Assembly: GCA_015499995.1 (NCBI GenBank) | Contig: JADNRV010000404.1 | Location: 1-38,339 of the forward strand | Source: Flammula alnicola | Lineage: Eukaryota; Basidiomycota; Agaricomycetes; Agaricales; Strophariaceae | Direction: 5' to 3' | Length of the DNA stretch: 38,339 nt | Shown: piece by piece, positions 1 through 10,242 of the stretch | How the letters are laid out: each line of letters opens with the position of its first letter | How positions within the stretch are numbered: the first letter of the stretch is position 1 | The notes under the pieces: generated by a model | The model's input: the letters and a program-made list of their open reading frames with translations, nothing else | Databases searched by the model: none | What the model was told of the DNA's origin: nothing | Made by a program: the position numbers and the translations under genes

Positions 1-552
1 GGTCTGGACAAGGTGTCGGAATTCGTGGACAACCCAAAGAATTACACGCGTTCAGGATCTGACCAGACACAGAGGGGGTACCTGCCTCAACAGCCTACAA
101 TCACGGGTCAGCCAAGAGAGACGGCACCTTTTTATTTGGGTCTGGATAAGGTGTCGGAATTTATGACCATCGTAAGGGGTTACACGCGTTCAGGATCTGA
201 CCAGACACAGAGGGGGTACCTGGCTCCAAAGCACACAATCACGGGTCAGCCAAGAGAGACGGCACCTTTTTATTTGGGTCTGGACAAGGTGTAGGAATTC
301 GTGGACAACCCAAAGAATTACACGCGTTCAGGATCTGACCAGACACAGAGGGGGTACCTGCCTCAACAGCCTACAATCACGGGTCAACTAAGACAGACAG
401 CACATCATTTTTTGGGTCTGGATGAGGTGTCGGAATACATAGACAACCCAAAGAATTACATGCGCTCAGGATCTAACCATACAGCGAAAAGTGAGGAATT
501 ATTATGCGTGGACAATCCATGGCTCTAAACGTTCGACCCACATCGAACTGGC
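1..552 (+). repeat. 138-bp tandem repeat (46-codon period)
   Basis: Four head-to-tail copies start at 1, 139, 277 and 415, each beginning with a GGTCTGGA-type sequence; the spacing is exactly 138 bp each time. Because 138 is 46 x 3, every copy reads in the same plus-strand frame and gives a repeat with landmarks LGLDKVSEF, YTRSGSDQTQRGYL and TITGQPRETAPF. A TAG stop lies in copy 3 (at about 292) and copy 4 decays after about 490. It is either a minisatellite or the broken end of a repeat-protein gene that starts left of the window. I do not recognise the repeat. Confidence 0.85.
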
Positions 553-1130
553 ACCACGGTGTCCAAATTCCGGGCGTCGACTGGCTGCCAGCATCTGTTC
601 ACATTGACTCCATGTTCCAAAAATATGTTGGCACTGTGCAGACTTCACGTGTCCCTCACGTTTTTCCCAATTGTGTTTCTCGACTCTCGAGTCACACAGC
701 TGACAGCCGGTGCAGATTTGTTCCTTCTGATGACTGAACGCGCTGGCACCATACGCACACAGTAGCATTGTTATAGAATAAAATTCACTCTTTATATGCT
801 TGAAATCAAACCAATGACCGAGTGTTTATCAACCAACAACAAGTTGGTTGGCGCAAACCTATCCTAACCTATCTCCGGTTGATATTCATCCACGGAAGCA
901 GATTTCTCGGTTTGGTTGATTTCGGCCATTTTAGGATGAAAGTCAATCTAAGGGATTCAACCAATGAGATCATAACATTAATCCTAATATCGTTGAATAT
1001 CATCCTAAGTACAGTTGAATGTAATATGTCGGTAGGTTGAACCTCAGGTTGAATATCATCCTGAGTGAGCCCCACAGTGATATCCAAATCCCACCAACGA
1101 TCCACCCGTTCATCTTCGACCAACTCAAAC
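553..1130. other. Intergenic; short direct repeats, no gene seen
   Basis: No convincing coding frame. A near-identical ~19-bp direct repeat (GTTGAATATCATCCT followed by A/G) occurs at about 994 and 1049, just upstream of the small secreted protein gene. A short hairpin CCAAC-AACAA-GTTGG lies near 832-846. Confidence 0.5.
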
Positions 1131-1373
1131 ATGCGTTTCTCGTTCGCCGCTGTCACCACCCTCGTCGCTGCCGTCGCTTTTGCTAGCGCCGCCGTCATCC
1201 CCGTCCCACTGCCGCGCGCTTATGCCGAGCGCGCTGCGGACGTCGAAGCTCGTTACGTTCATGAGGAGTTCGTCGAGCGGGCCGAACATGCCGCTCCCCG
1301 TGCGCTGCCTGAGATCCAGCTTCGTGCGAGGCGGGTGCACGCCAGACAGTTCCGTATGCCGGAAGATTATTGA
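1131..1373 (+). CDS. Small secreted protein (80 aa), hypothetical
   Basis: An uninterrupted ORF from an ATG in good context (ACTCAAACATG) to TGA. Residues 1-20 form a classic signal peptide: MRFSF, then an alanine/valine-rich core ending near ASAAV. The mature part is rich in Arg, Glu and Ala (motifs VEARYVHEEFVERAEH and LRARR) and has no cysteine, so it is not a disulfide-rich effector. The longer upstream start at 1065 was not used, because it would bury the signal sequence. Short secreted proteins of this build (MRFSFAAVTTL-like N-terminus, Arg/Glu-rich body) are common in Agaricomycetes; their function is unknown to me. A plausible intron (GTGCGT..GACAG, about 1379-1441) lies in the 3' UTR, after the stop. 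Confidence 0.6.
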   Translation: MRFSFAAVTTLVAAVAFASAAVIPVPLPRAYAERAADVEARYVHEEFVERAEHAAPRALPEIQLRARRVHARQFRMPEDY

Positions 1374-1825
1374 ATGGGTGCGTTATCTCTATCTTTCCTT
1401 TTATGTGGTCTCATGTATTGATTTTTTTTTTCGCGTCGACAGTCATCGTTTCTTGGTTATCGAATGGATTTTTTCGTAAAGGGGGTTCTAACCCATCACC
1501 AGCAAGAAAACACAAACACAACAAACCAACATCCACCCACTGCTGATTTGTCTGTACGAGGAGCAATGTAGTACTTTGCCGCTTTGTTTCCAAATACATG
1601 ATTGATTCGCACAAATGTTATGCTCTCGGAGCATTGAGTTTAAGATTTGAGTCGTCGCGGTGCACATGGCCCAGTGATGCAAGTTTTGACCGTTTCGAAG
1701 ATGTCATGAGTTGCTTTCATGGAATCTTGAAAAGTTTTTGGTAAGCGTGTTTACGGACCAAGGCTAAGCACAACTATTTTTAGATTCATTCATGCCTTGC
1801 TACATCAGGATAAAATGACCACCAT
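1374..1825. other. Intergenic, no gene seen
   Basis: Probable 3' UTR of the small secreted protein gene followed by AT-rich sequence without a supported ORF. It ends at the left candidate terminal repeat of the Plavaka element. Confidence 0.5.
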
Positions 1826-1842
1826 CTGTAGCACTACATAAA
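1826..1842 (+). repeat. Left candidate terminal inverted repeat
   Basis: CTGTAGCACTACATAAA, matching the reverse complement of 10243-10259 at 15 of 17 positions. It contains CACTA, the signature of the superfamily. Confidence 0.5.
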
Positions 1843-1844
1843 CT

Positions 1845-2109
1845 CAGTAGTGAGAGTAGGTTGGTAGAGTGGTCCCCTACTTGATAGACTCAGTAGCCCT
1901 CTGCTTCATATCAGTAGGAGTCAGTAGTAATATAGGCATGGTCAGTAGCCCTATGTACCAGTCAGTAGATCAAACTCTACCGTTACTATCCAGTCTACTG
2001 AAGTTACGGAGACACGATAGAAGGACGGAGTAAAAGGGTGGTCATTTCATTGGATGGCCAGGAAACAACGGCTATGGTAGTAAATATAAATAAATGCAAT
2101 CACTACTCC
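1845..2109. repeat. Subterminal CAGTAG repeat cluster
   Basis: At least six CAGTAG motifs, several within GTCAGTAG or CTCAGTAG, lie in about 145 bp next to the left terminus. Subterminal motif arrays are transposase-binding sites in CACTA elements; that role here is inferred. The rest, to 2109, is the 3' flank of the DUF6532 gene. Confidence 0.5.
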
Positions 2110-3988
2110 TCAGCTCTGCTCCGCTTCACTGTCCGTTTCACCAGTTCGACCTTCCAACTCGGCCCGCACACGATCTAGAGCATCAGCAGTGAGGCTTGAC
2201 TTGACTGTGGACAGCTCGGCAGCACCTGCATCACGACTAAATAAATAGAGTGGTCAGGAACAGCTATATCCAAAGAGCGTATATCAGTACTCACCGTGCG
2301 CGAGTGTAGAGCTTTTTACGGAGCGCCTTAATAACAGATTCATTTTGCTGGCCCCACTTCTCCAAATCCTCTCGGAACACTTTGTGGCGTGCGATGACGT
2401 TCTTCTCCCATAGCGTCGCCTTCTCGAACTTTCCAGATGACCATTCATCCAGACAGAAGTCAAGCTATCAGGTAATGATTAGACAGTTAACGTTCAAGAA
2501 GAACCACAAAAAAGACGTACAATTGTTAAAATGAGCGCCATGATTTCAAACGGAACAGGGTTAAAAAGCTTCTCGAAGACGACACCATGAGAGTCCTTAT
2601 TTTCGAACCAGGCACTTTGCAGACACTCCGAGATGATCTTGCCTTGCGCATAACCCGATTGAGTTTCAGGTCCTGCCAGTCAGACTTAAGTCATGCATGT
2701 CAATGGAACCAACTTATCATATATACGTACCTTATAATGGAATGACGAATTGTCTTTGAGCTTTCGGAACAGGCCTATGTTGTTTGTGATGGTCCGCGGA
2801 TCAGCCTTCTTCTTAAACCCAAAGATGTTGGCAACGCAGGCGCGGATGGATGTAACAGCATGTCCACGAATACGTGAACCTCGTTGTCGAAGCTAGTAAA
2901 AGAAAAACCATTAATATAAATGTTAGAAGAGAGATTAAGACTTTACCAAGGTACTGATGGCTTCGGTCATCTGATATTGCTCATCGGCATCGAGACCAGC
3001 ATGTTTCCAGCATTTTCGCGCCCATTTGTGTCGTAATGTTGTATCGGGAAAGGCGTTAGCGGTTGAAATAAGTGCTTCATACTCAAACGCAGCACGTAAG
3101 ATGAGCGCCGTTACCGTATCTTCATAGTCAGAGGCTTTTGGGTTTTTAGGATCTGGAGTCACACCTTCACGGAACGCCGGAACCTTCAGAATGGGATCTA
3201 CACCTGAACATCCATTGCCAGTGGCAGCATGTGTTATTGCTGTGGCGGGGGCAGGCAGATGTGTTGTTCGAGATGATAGGGGAGAAGACATCGCTGCTGG
3301 CGGTGTCGTGCCATGCATATTACCGTCATTACTTGAGGGCATATGATTGGACTGAGCTTCGGTGGTCTCCGGTGATTCTTGTCGAAGATTTGATAATGGC
3401 AGAGACTTGAAAGCATTGGCGGAAATGCGTGGGACAGCTTTGGCCGCGGCAGCACCGATACGCTTCAACTGTGTCGGTTTTGTTGTGTTCGGAACAGTAA
3501 TGGCAGCAAGCGGTCGGATCTAGTCAAAGAAAGCTACAGATATGATAGTCATTTGACAAGCAGAAATTTTCGTTACTTACTGAGCTCGAAAATGGTGTTG
3601 AGGGCGGGTCCGCTTCTTCTTCACTCTCAAATTCATCTTCAGAACTGATGTCTTGAAAATAATATGTGGTGCGGCTTCTCTGAGTATCTGAATGATTAAC
3701 GACGTACCTCGAGTCACTTGCTTAGGCTGCTTCTTTTCAAGTTGCTTGATTCGCTTTTGGAGCTGCGCAAGTTTCTTTTTTTCGGTGTCGAGATTCTCCT
3801 TTTCTAAAAAATAGGATTCAAAAGTGTTCGAGAATAAAAGGAGAACAGCAAAGATCACCAAGGGCGCTCTTCTTCGAGCTCAGTTTTGAGATGCGCTTGC
3901 GGGCTGGTTCTTCTTCAATAATGTCAGCGTTCTCTCCTTCAGACGCGGATCCTTCACTGCTCGAGGGCAAACTCTTGCGTTTTCCCAT
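2110..3988 (-). CDS. DUF6532-domain protein, transposon-associated
   Basis: An eight-exon minus-strand gene rebuilt from GT..AG introns: exons 3859-3988, 3708-3803, 3581-3651, 2947-3519, 2727-2892, 2521-2672, 2295-2464, 2110-2236. They sum to exactly 495 codons (494 aa). The N-terminus is basic and acidic (MGKRKS, PARKRISKLSSKKS), a likely nuclear signal. A short coiled coil follows (KKKLAQLQKRIKQLEKK), then a Ser/Pro/Thr-rich linker. The C-terminal half carries the DUF6532 hallmarks: GFKKKADPRTITNNIGLFR, FHYK, PETQSGYAQGKIISECLQS, WFENKDSHGV and CLDEWSSGKF. DUF6532 is common in Agaricomycetes and its function is unknown. The gene is head to head with the Plavaka transposase 204 bp away, which suggests shared regulation and a role as accessory protein. 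The donor at about 2726 was chosen (GTATAT over GTACGT) to keep the frame. Confidence 0.8.
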
Positions 3989-4192
3989 CGGAATAAACAC
4001 GCAGAGGCTGAGGTCAATAAGCGGTGGAAAGGAGTGGTCAGACAACAAGAAGAAAAACTTTGCTATCTGATCGGACAGATAACATCCAGATTTGTCAGCC
4101 AAACTTTGACCGTCTGCGCAAAGCTCAAAGTAACGCCCAATATCTGACCACATTTCTGGCCTAACGAACACAGCACAAACACGGCGAGAAAA
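3989..4192. promoter_or_regulatory. Bidirectional promoter region, DUF6532 / transposase
   Basis: The 204 bp between the two divergent start codons must hold both promoters. I see no clear TATA box. Divergent expression from one short region would co-express the pair. Confidence 0.55.
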
Positions 4193-7100
4193 ATGGCTAC
4201 CTATGAATGCAAATATTGCGGAGCGCATGGCATTTCGACTCCTCAGGGACTAAACTCCCATGTCATGCAGACCGCATATTGTCGAACGAAGATGGAACTG
4301 GAACTTGCCAAGTCAGATTCTGGCTCAGAGGAACAGCAACTCCCACCGTCACCCACCAACATTGCTGACGATTTCGCAATGGATGTCGATGATGGCACAT
4401 GGGAAGAAGATTTTCCTCCCGACACCGCTCTAGATCCTTCTATGCACGATGATCCTGCAACAGAAATGCCAACCAGTCAGCGAGCAACTGTCGAAGACGT
4501 TGAGGATGAGGGCGACACCCAGCCTGCGAGTCACCGCTGGGTTAAGGACTACCGATGGATTGAAGAGTGGGCCGGTAACGCTGGGACTGTCAAAGGAAAG
4601 GCAGTTGGCGGGTTTGAGGCATATCGCCGTGAGCAAGAGGAAAGAAATCAAGAACCTTGGTATCCTTTCGAGAGCAAAGACGAATGGGAATTAGCGCGAT
4701 GGCTTATGACCTCTGGCGTCAGTCAAAAGAAAATGGATTCATTTCTGGAACTCAATTCTGTAAGTCAATCATGAGACATTGGCATATAGTTACTGACCTG
4801 GACATCTGGAGGAACAGGTTCGACGAGGCATTGATCCAGCCTTTCATAATAGTCGGGCCTTGCTGAAACGGATTGATGCCTTACCAGAGGGACCAGAGTG
4901 GACTTGCACCCCCTTTCGGATTACCGGTGACAAACTGGACAAGAAAAAGAATCCACGCACTGAAGACGTTGAACTCTGGCACCGCAATCCTGTTGAATGT
5001 GTTAAGGAGTTGCTAGGAAACCCATCATTTCGTGAAAATCAATGCTACGCACCTTATCGCGTTTATAAGAACTCCGACGGCACCAACCGTGAGTACAACG
5101 AGATGTGGACAGCCGACTGGTGGTGGGAAACACAGGTACATAATATCTGCCAAAAATGTCATCAGCGAGCTATCAATAATGAATAATCTTTTAAGGGTTT
5201 CCTACCAGATGGCGCTACAATTGCCCCAGTAATCTTGTCCTCCGACAAAACAAATCTCTCAAGGTTCAGCGGAGATAAACAAGCATGGCCAGTATACCTT
5301 AGTATCGGTAATATCGACAAAGCGACGCGGAGGCAACCGACTGCTCGAGCAATGGTTTTGCTCGGTTATATCCCGGTTTGCAAGCTCGAATGTTTTACGA
5401 AGGCGAGGCGATCTTTGGAGGGGTATCAGCTCTTTCATGAATGCATGAGAAAACTTCTCGAGCCACTTATCGAAGCCGGTCAGAAAGGCGTCGACATCGT
5501 GTGTGCGGATGGTTTTATTCGTACCGCATATCCCATCCTGGCCGCCTATATCGCCGATTACCCAGAGCAGTGCCTGATCGCATGCTGTCAAGAGAATACC
5601 TGCCCCCAGTGTACTGTCAAGCCGAAAGAGCGTGGAGAATATCGGATCCACTCAGTGCTCCGAGATCCTGAAAAAACGATCAATATTATCACACAAAACG
5701 CAAATGGAGACGCACCTCGAGAATTCAAAGAGCAGAATTTGCGACAAGTGAATCCCTTCTGGAGGGATCTACCGCACTGTAACATCTTCAAATGCATCAC
5801 ACCCGACCTCTTGCACCAACTACACAAGGGACTGTTCAATGATCACATCGTTAGCTGGGCAACGAAGTCGGTCACAGGACAAGAGGAGGAAATTGACGAA
5901 CGCTTCCGGTGCATGTCCCTTCATCCCACTCTGCGTCATTTCAAGAAAGGCGTTTCCTTGACATCGCAGTGGACTGGAACAGAACATAAGAATATGGAGA
6001 AAGTTTTTTTGGGAGTACTTGCCGGTGCAACGGATACGCGTGTCCTTCAGGCCGTGCGTGGAGTCCTGGACTTTACTTATTACGCCCACTTCGAGACCCA
6101 CTGCGACGAGACGCTGGCACAGTTGGATGAAGCCTGGCGAAGATTCCACGAGAATAAAGAAATCTTTGAGGAACTGGGCATTCGTGAGCATTTCAACATC
6201 AGCAAGTTGCACAATATCAAGCATTACCTCGACTCGATCCGATCTCTTGGTACAGCTGATGGATTCAACACCGAAGGCACCGAAAGGCTTCACATTGACC
6301 TAGCAAAGATGGGTTACAATGCCAGCAACAAAAAGGAGTATATCAAGCAAATGACCGTTTGGTTGCGACGTCAAGAATCGATTCATAGATTTTGTCGATA
6401 TCTCCAATGGGCAGTCCCAGACTATGTGGCTGAAGTCGGGCGAGACGAGGGTGGACAGGAGCCTGAGGAGGAGAAAAATGCAGGCAATGAGGAGGAGGAG
6501 GAGGAGGAGGAGGTAAAAGACAACAATCGGAACGTATCATTTTCCATCGCAAAGAAGCCAGCTATCGTGGGACCATCTGTCAAGTCCATCATTGATGACT
6601 ACGGCGCGACGGATTTTCTTTTCTACCTCGACTCCTTCATTCACGACACGCTTCCATCCTGCTCAGTCACCCTAACCGAGTCCACAAAATTCTCGCTCTA
6701 CAAGCGCCTGGTACTCACGCTTCCTCCAATCCATGAGGTTTCTTCACAACCGGTTCGCGATGTCGTCCACGCTGTCAAAGGTGCTCCTCAAGTTGTTACA
6801 ACCAAGGGAATCAAGAAAGCGGTCGCTGCTCGGTTTAGCACGGTATTGGTACGGGTTCAAGATGGAGAAGATGGAAATGATGGGCCTTTAAATGGTAAGT
6901 CGCATTAACTGGACAGAAATTTATATTGATTCTGACACTTTGAAGGGATTCGCACTGCCCAAGTGCGTCTCATTTTCAAGCTTCCAGATTCATTTCAATG
7001 CCCATATCCTCTGGCCTACGTTTACTGGTTCAAGCCCTTTCGAACACCCGCCTCAGATACTGGAATGTACTCTATCTCATACTCGACTCGTCGGCATCAA

Positions 7101-7382
7101 CAACATGCTTCAATCATTCCTGTTTCCGACATTCTTCGCTCTTGCCACCTCATTCCAGCCTTCGGTCGTTTGAAGGCCAGTGATTTGGGATGGACCGCAG
7201 AGCTGGTACTTCAACAAGCCAAATCGTTCTATCTCAATCCTTATCTCCGACACTACGACTTCTATTTCCTTCGTTTCCTGGTTGACCGTCATCTTCAGCA
7301 CGAGCATCAACGTCAAGAAGCACTCGAAGCACAACGAGCTCGTGCCCGCCATGCCACTGGATCTCGCATACGCCGTAAATAA
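4193..7382 (+). CDS. Plavaka-type transposase, apparently intact
   Basis: Four exons (4193-4759, 4818-5135, 5196-6894, 6946-7382) join through introns of 58, 60 and 51 nt into exactly 1,007 codons (1,006 aa) with no internal stop. The N-terminus has a zinc-finger-like C-x2-C-x13-H-x6-C (Cys6, Cys9, His23, Cys30) for DNA binding. The catalytic RNase H-like region follows the Plavaka pattern: PVILSSDKT (Asp312), YLSIGNIDKATRRQPTARA, a CCQENTCPQC zinc ribbon near 425-434, PDLLHQLHKGL near 498, and NTEGTERLHIDLAK near 655, which supplies the acidic residue of a DDE triad. A poly-Glu stretch lies near 6490-6512 and the C-terminus is basic (ARHATGSRIRRK). It cuts and moves the element's DNA in the nucleus. 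Because the frame and all splice sites are intact, the copy may be recent or still active. Confidence 0.93.
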
Positions 7383-7506
7383 TTTACCTTAATACAGACT
7401 TGTACAATTTTCTTGTAGGGATTGTACCCGCCATATATATTTTTTGAATGTATTATACTTATATTTGACAGAACAATAGACTGGTAGTTTTACTGCATCT
7501 CATCCA
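7383..7506. other. 3' flank of transposase gene
   Basis: An AT-rich probable 3' UTR with TATATATATT and TTGTAC motifs and no ORF. A TCTCATCC preceded by A begins at 7498; this is one conceivable Helitron 5' end, with weak support. Confidence 0.3.
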
Positions 7507-8664
7507 GCTATTGTTAACCCGGCAGCCCCACTAGCCACTAGACAAATGATTTTTCTTTGGACCGTCCCGCGCAGCTTACTGATGGCGAGAAACTTGAGGA
7601 TGCAGGACTTGACATCTGCGAGGCCATAGTGGTCTTCATCCAAAATCTGTGTGGGATCGTGAAGTTTTCGGGCGTGTTTCCCCCCCATGGGATCTGTGGA
7701 TGAATGGGTTAGAAAGCGAGGAAAAGAGCAGATGAGAATGCAAACACACCTGAGTCAGCCCATCCAAATAATTCTGCGTCACATTCGCCTCCTCGCTGCC
7801 AGCTCTAGTCCCTGCAACTTATTACTCTCCTCCTCGATGTACTGATCGTCTTTGGCATAGGGCTTCGTGTGCAGGTTCTTGACGTTCACAATGTCGATGT
7901 CGTGGGAGGAGTCTGCACCCATGGCCAGCGCAGTGCGCACGGTATCGATGGACTTTGAGGGGCAATCGTCACGGCTCGGATGGACTTGACAGAGTTTCTG
8001 AGTTTCTCCCGTGGGTGTACGGCCTCCTCGACTGCTGAAGGTACATATTAGAAGAGCTTTCAAAGAGTCGCCCTCCCAAGAGATTACGAAGGCAAGGAAA
8101 TCATGACAGAGAGATGACAATGATTGACTTACCACAAGCATTGCAGACGGTGTTGCCGTCAGGATCACACCTCCATAGAGGGCTTTCTGTGATGCCGCAG
8201 TTCACACATGGGGGACGGCTGGGTGCGAGGACCGTCGTCGATGAGAAGGCGAAGTCGTCTTGACCATCTGGAGTACGCGGACATGTCAGCGACGGCAGTC
8301 GGTGGGCGTCGGCGTCGGTTAGTGGGTCGTCAGCATGGTGCTCGCGATGATGTGGCGCGGGTTTCACACCCACACCGTTAGTTTCTGTGTAGGGTGGTGA
8401 GCAATGTCGTAAATGGTGGCTGGCGCCATACCTGGTGGCTGTCGTGTCTCTCTTCATCGCCCTCTGCCTTCGCCATGCTGGTCGTGCCTGTTCCACGTTG
8501 CTGCCTCCGCCGTTTCCAGTCTCTTGGCTGTGGCTTGTCTCTGTGGGCTCGTTCGTGTCTTCAAAAGGGAGAGGTGAGCGGCGTCGTCCGTGGAGTTGCT
8601 GAGATGGCAAGATAGGGACAGTGGTGGGAGAGAAGAAATGACGATTGGATGTGGCATCAAACAT
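7507..8664 (-). pseudogene. GATA zinc finger fused to Lon protease fragments
   Basis: The first exon (8133-8664, start at 8664) encodes a low-complexity N-terminus and then a GATA-type finger C-x2-C-x17-C-x2-C (CVNCGITESPLWRCDPDG, then CNAC). It stops at a GTAAGT donor exactly where the finger's usual CNACG splits. The downstream exons continue not with GATA sequence but with mitochondrial Lon (PIM1-like) pieces. These are an N-domain strip (DIVNVKNLHTKPYAKDDQYI), the pre-ATPase strip (EESNKLQGLELAA, NVTQNYLDGLTQ, IPWG) and the start of the AAA+ domain (ILDEDHYGLADVKSCILKFL, KLRGTVQRKIICLV). Roughly 200 residues of Lon are missing between the first two strips. There are at least two frameshifts (in the ASEANVT region and after NFTIP), the Walker A loop is destroyed, and the ORF then ends. 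It is non-functional as a protease. It looks like gene-fragment capture by a transposon. Confidence 0.65.
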
Positions 8665-8920
8665 TGATCACCTGATGCTGCACCGACCGCGCAGATTCGC
8701 CCTCACCGCCCAATTCCGTCCTTCGCGCCTCTGCAAGCCCTTAGATAGAGTATATAGTAAATAAAATAGTATCCATCAATAGAGCAAATATATGAATAGA
8801 AGTAAACTTACTTCTCCTTTTTTGAGGGTTCTCAGGGAATAGGCGCAGGGGAGAGGAGGAGGGGCGGTGGTGGTGGTGAAGATCAACAATGTTGGCGTTC
8901 AGTCCACGATGAATTGATAC
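8665..8920. other. Upstream flank of GATA exon, no gene seen
   Basis: G-rich and purine-rich sequence (a GGAGAGGAGGAGGGG-like run near 8850) between the GATA-like start codon and the 239-bp repeat. No supported ORF. Confidence 0.4.
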
Positions 8921-9360
8921 ATTTCTCACGCCTACCGTTTTGGCTACCGCTCATTATGGCTCTCAATATTCCTTGGCCCACAACTTATTTTGGCTGTTAA
9001 TTGAATTTATTCTGCATGATAGAATACTTTGTATACATGTATTTCCTTACATTCCAGCATTCAAAACATATATAACTGTTGTGTTGCTCTTACAATGCAA
9101 CCAAGCACTTTATGCAATGCTTTTGCCACCAAATCACGTGTGTCAAAACCATTACATCCATTTCTCACGCCTACCGTTTTGGCTACCGCTCATTATGAGT
9201 CTCGATATTCCTTGGCCCACAACTTATTTTGGCTGTTAATTGAATTTATTCTGCATGATAGAATACTTATAATATATGTATTGCCTTACATTCCAGCATT
9301 CAAAACATATATAACTGTTGTGTTGCTCTTACAATGCAACCAAGTGCTTTACAGCATTGA
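8921..9360 (+). repeat. 239-bp tandem duplication
   Basis: Copy 1 starts at 8921 (ATTTCTCACGCCTACCGTTT) and copy 2 at 9160 with the same start, an offset of 239 bp. Copy 2 follows copy 1 closely to about 9345 (the ATATATAACTGTTGTGTTGC stretch is in both), then diverges, giving about 1.8 units. The two near-identical ORFs here simply mirror the repeat; I do not call them genes. Confidence 0.85.
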
Positions 9361-9424
9361 TTTCTGTAAATAACAAGCAACAACACGCCTCTATCACACC
9401 GTGCAACGCACGGGTCACAGCTAG
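8923..9424 (+). mobile_element. Helitron-like non-autonomous element, 3' end clear
   Basis: The right end has the textbook Helitron terminus: a perfect 6-bp stem with a 3-nt loop (CCGTGC-AAC-GCACGG, 9399-9413), seven spacer bases, then CTAG (9421-9424) followed by T, as expected for insertion between A and T. The left end is uncertain. TCTCACG at 8923 is plausible because both tandem copies start there, but the preceding base is T rather than A. The element could instead begin farther left and include the GATA/Lon fragments. No Rep/helicase is in the window, so it is non-autonomous. Confidence 0.5.
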
Positions 9425-9425
9425 T
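9399..9425 (+). other. Helitron 3' hairpin and CTAG|T
   Basis: Perfect inverted repeat CCGTGC/GCACGG with loop AAC, spacer GGTCACA-like, then CTAG and T. In Helitrons this hairpin marks where rolling-circle transfer ends. Confidence 0.6.
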
Positions 9426-9444
9426 ATTCTATATTTGACAATCC

Positions 9445-10028
9445 CTATTTTCTTGACATATCGCTGCCCACCATTAAATACCTGCCAATGACCCCCATCA
9501 TTTCCTTCATACGTCCGAATTCCTCCCTCATCTCTTCTAATTCTTTCTCGCGTTCACGAATTTCCCCCATCATTTCCCTCATATTCTTGAGTTCCAACCT
9601 CAGTGCTTCCAATTCTTTCTCGAGTACTTCATTTTTGGCTCGCTCGATGTGATGAGAGCTGCGCAAGTCGTCGACTTGTTCAATAATTTCGTACCAAAAG
9701 CGGACAGCATTAGAATGCTCGGCTAAGTCCTCATTCATGTTAGGCATTACTGCGACCGCTGAGCTTTGATGTTTACTTGAAACATTGAGATTGCTGAACA
9801 AAATTGCTTTGAATTGAAGGTAAAATCAAAGAAAATTGGCACTCACTGCGAGTTCTGAGCATTTTGTTTAAGTTCGGCTGAATTTCCTGCCGTCGTTGAA
9901 GTTTTCTTGTCTCCAGAAGTTCTTGATGCTCTTGGAGTTCCAAAGTTGTGATAGTCACTGTATGAAATTCCAGTGAAGTGTTGTTGAGGAGGGGAGCTCT
10001 CAGGAATATAGTCCGAGCTGCCTGACAT
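9445..10028 (-). CDS. Coiled-coil protein, hypothetical (176 aa)
   Basis: Two exons (9847-10028 and 9445-9793) join across a 53-nt intron with a GTGAGT donor and TTCAG acceptor; the frame stays open for exactly 177 codons. The N-terminus is Ser/Pro/Thr-rich and disordered (MSGSSDYIPESSPPQQ). The C-terminal two thirds is a long charged helix: WYEIIEQVDDLRSSHH, then ERAKNEVLEKELEALRLELK with heptad leucines, ending EKELEEMREEFGRMKEMMGV and IGRYL. It lacks the basic region of a bZIP factor. The gene sits just inside the right candidate terminus of the Plavaka element and points inward, mirroring the DUF6532 gene near the left end, so it may be a third transposon gene. It could also be an ordinary host gene. 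Confidence 0.6.
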
Positions 10029-10242
10029 TGTCGTGGTAAAAATTGACGTCCACTGATAAGATGGGGCATCAATCTCGTGGCTGTGTCATTTGGGCATCAG
10101 ACGTGTGAAATCATGGACAAGGTGTCCAAAATCGCCGAGTCAGCGTTAACTCTACATATCTACTCATCTACAGGGAATACTGAAGTACTAGAACTACTTA
10201 GTTAGCACATTGATGTACTGACTTGTACTTAGTTTTGGGGTA

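Noticed and set aside
1842..1990. CAGTAG motifs as a CRISPR-like array
   Set aside because: Spacing is irregular, the motif is only 6-7 bp, and the genome is fungal.
8940..9373. Two similar plus-strand ORFs with hydrophobic stretches
   Set aside because: They mirror the 239-bp tandem duplication and have no start context or splice support.
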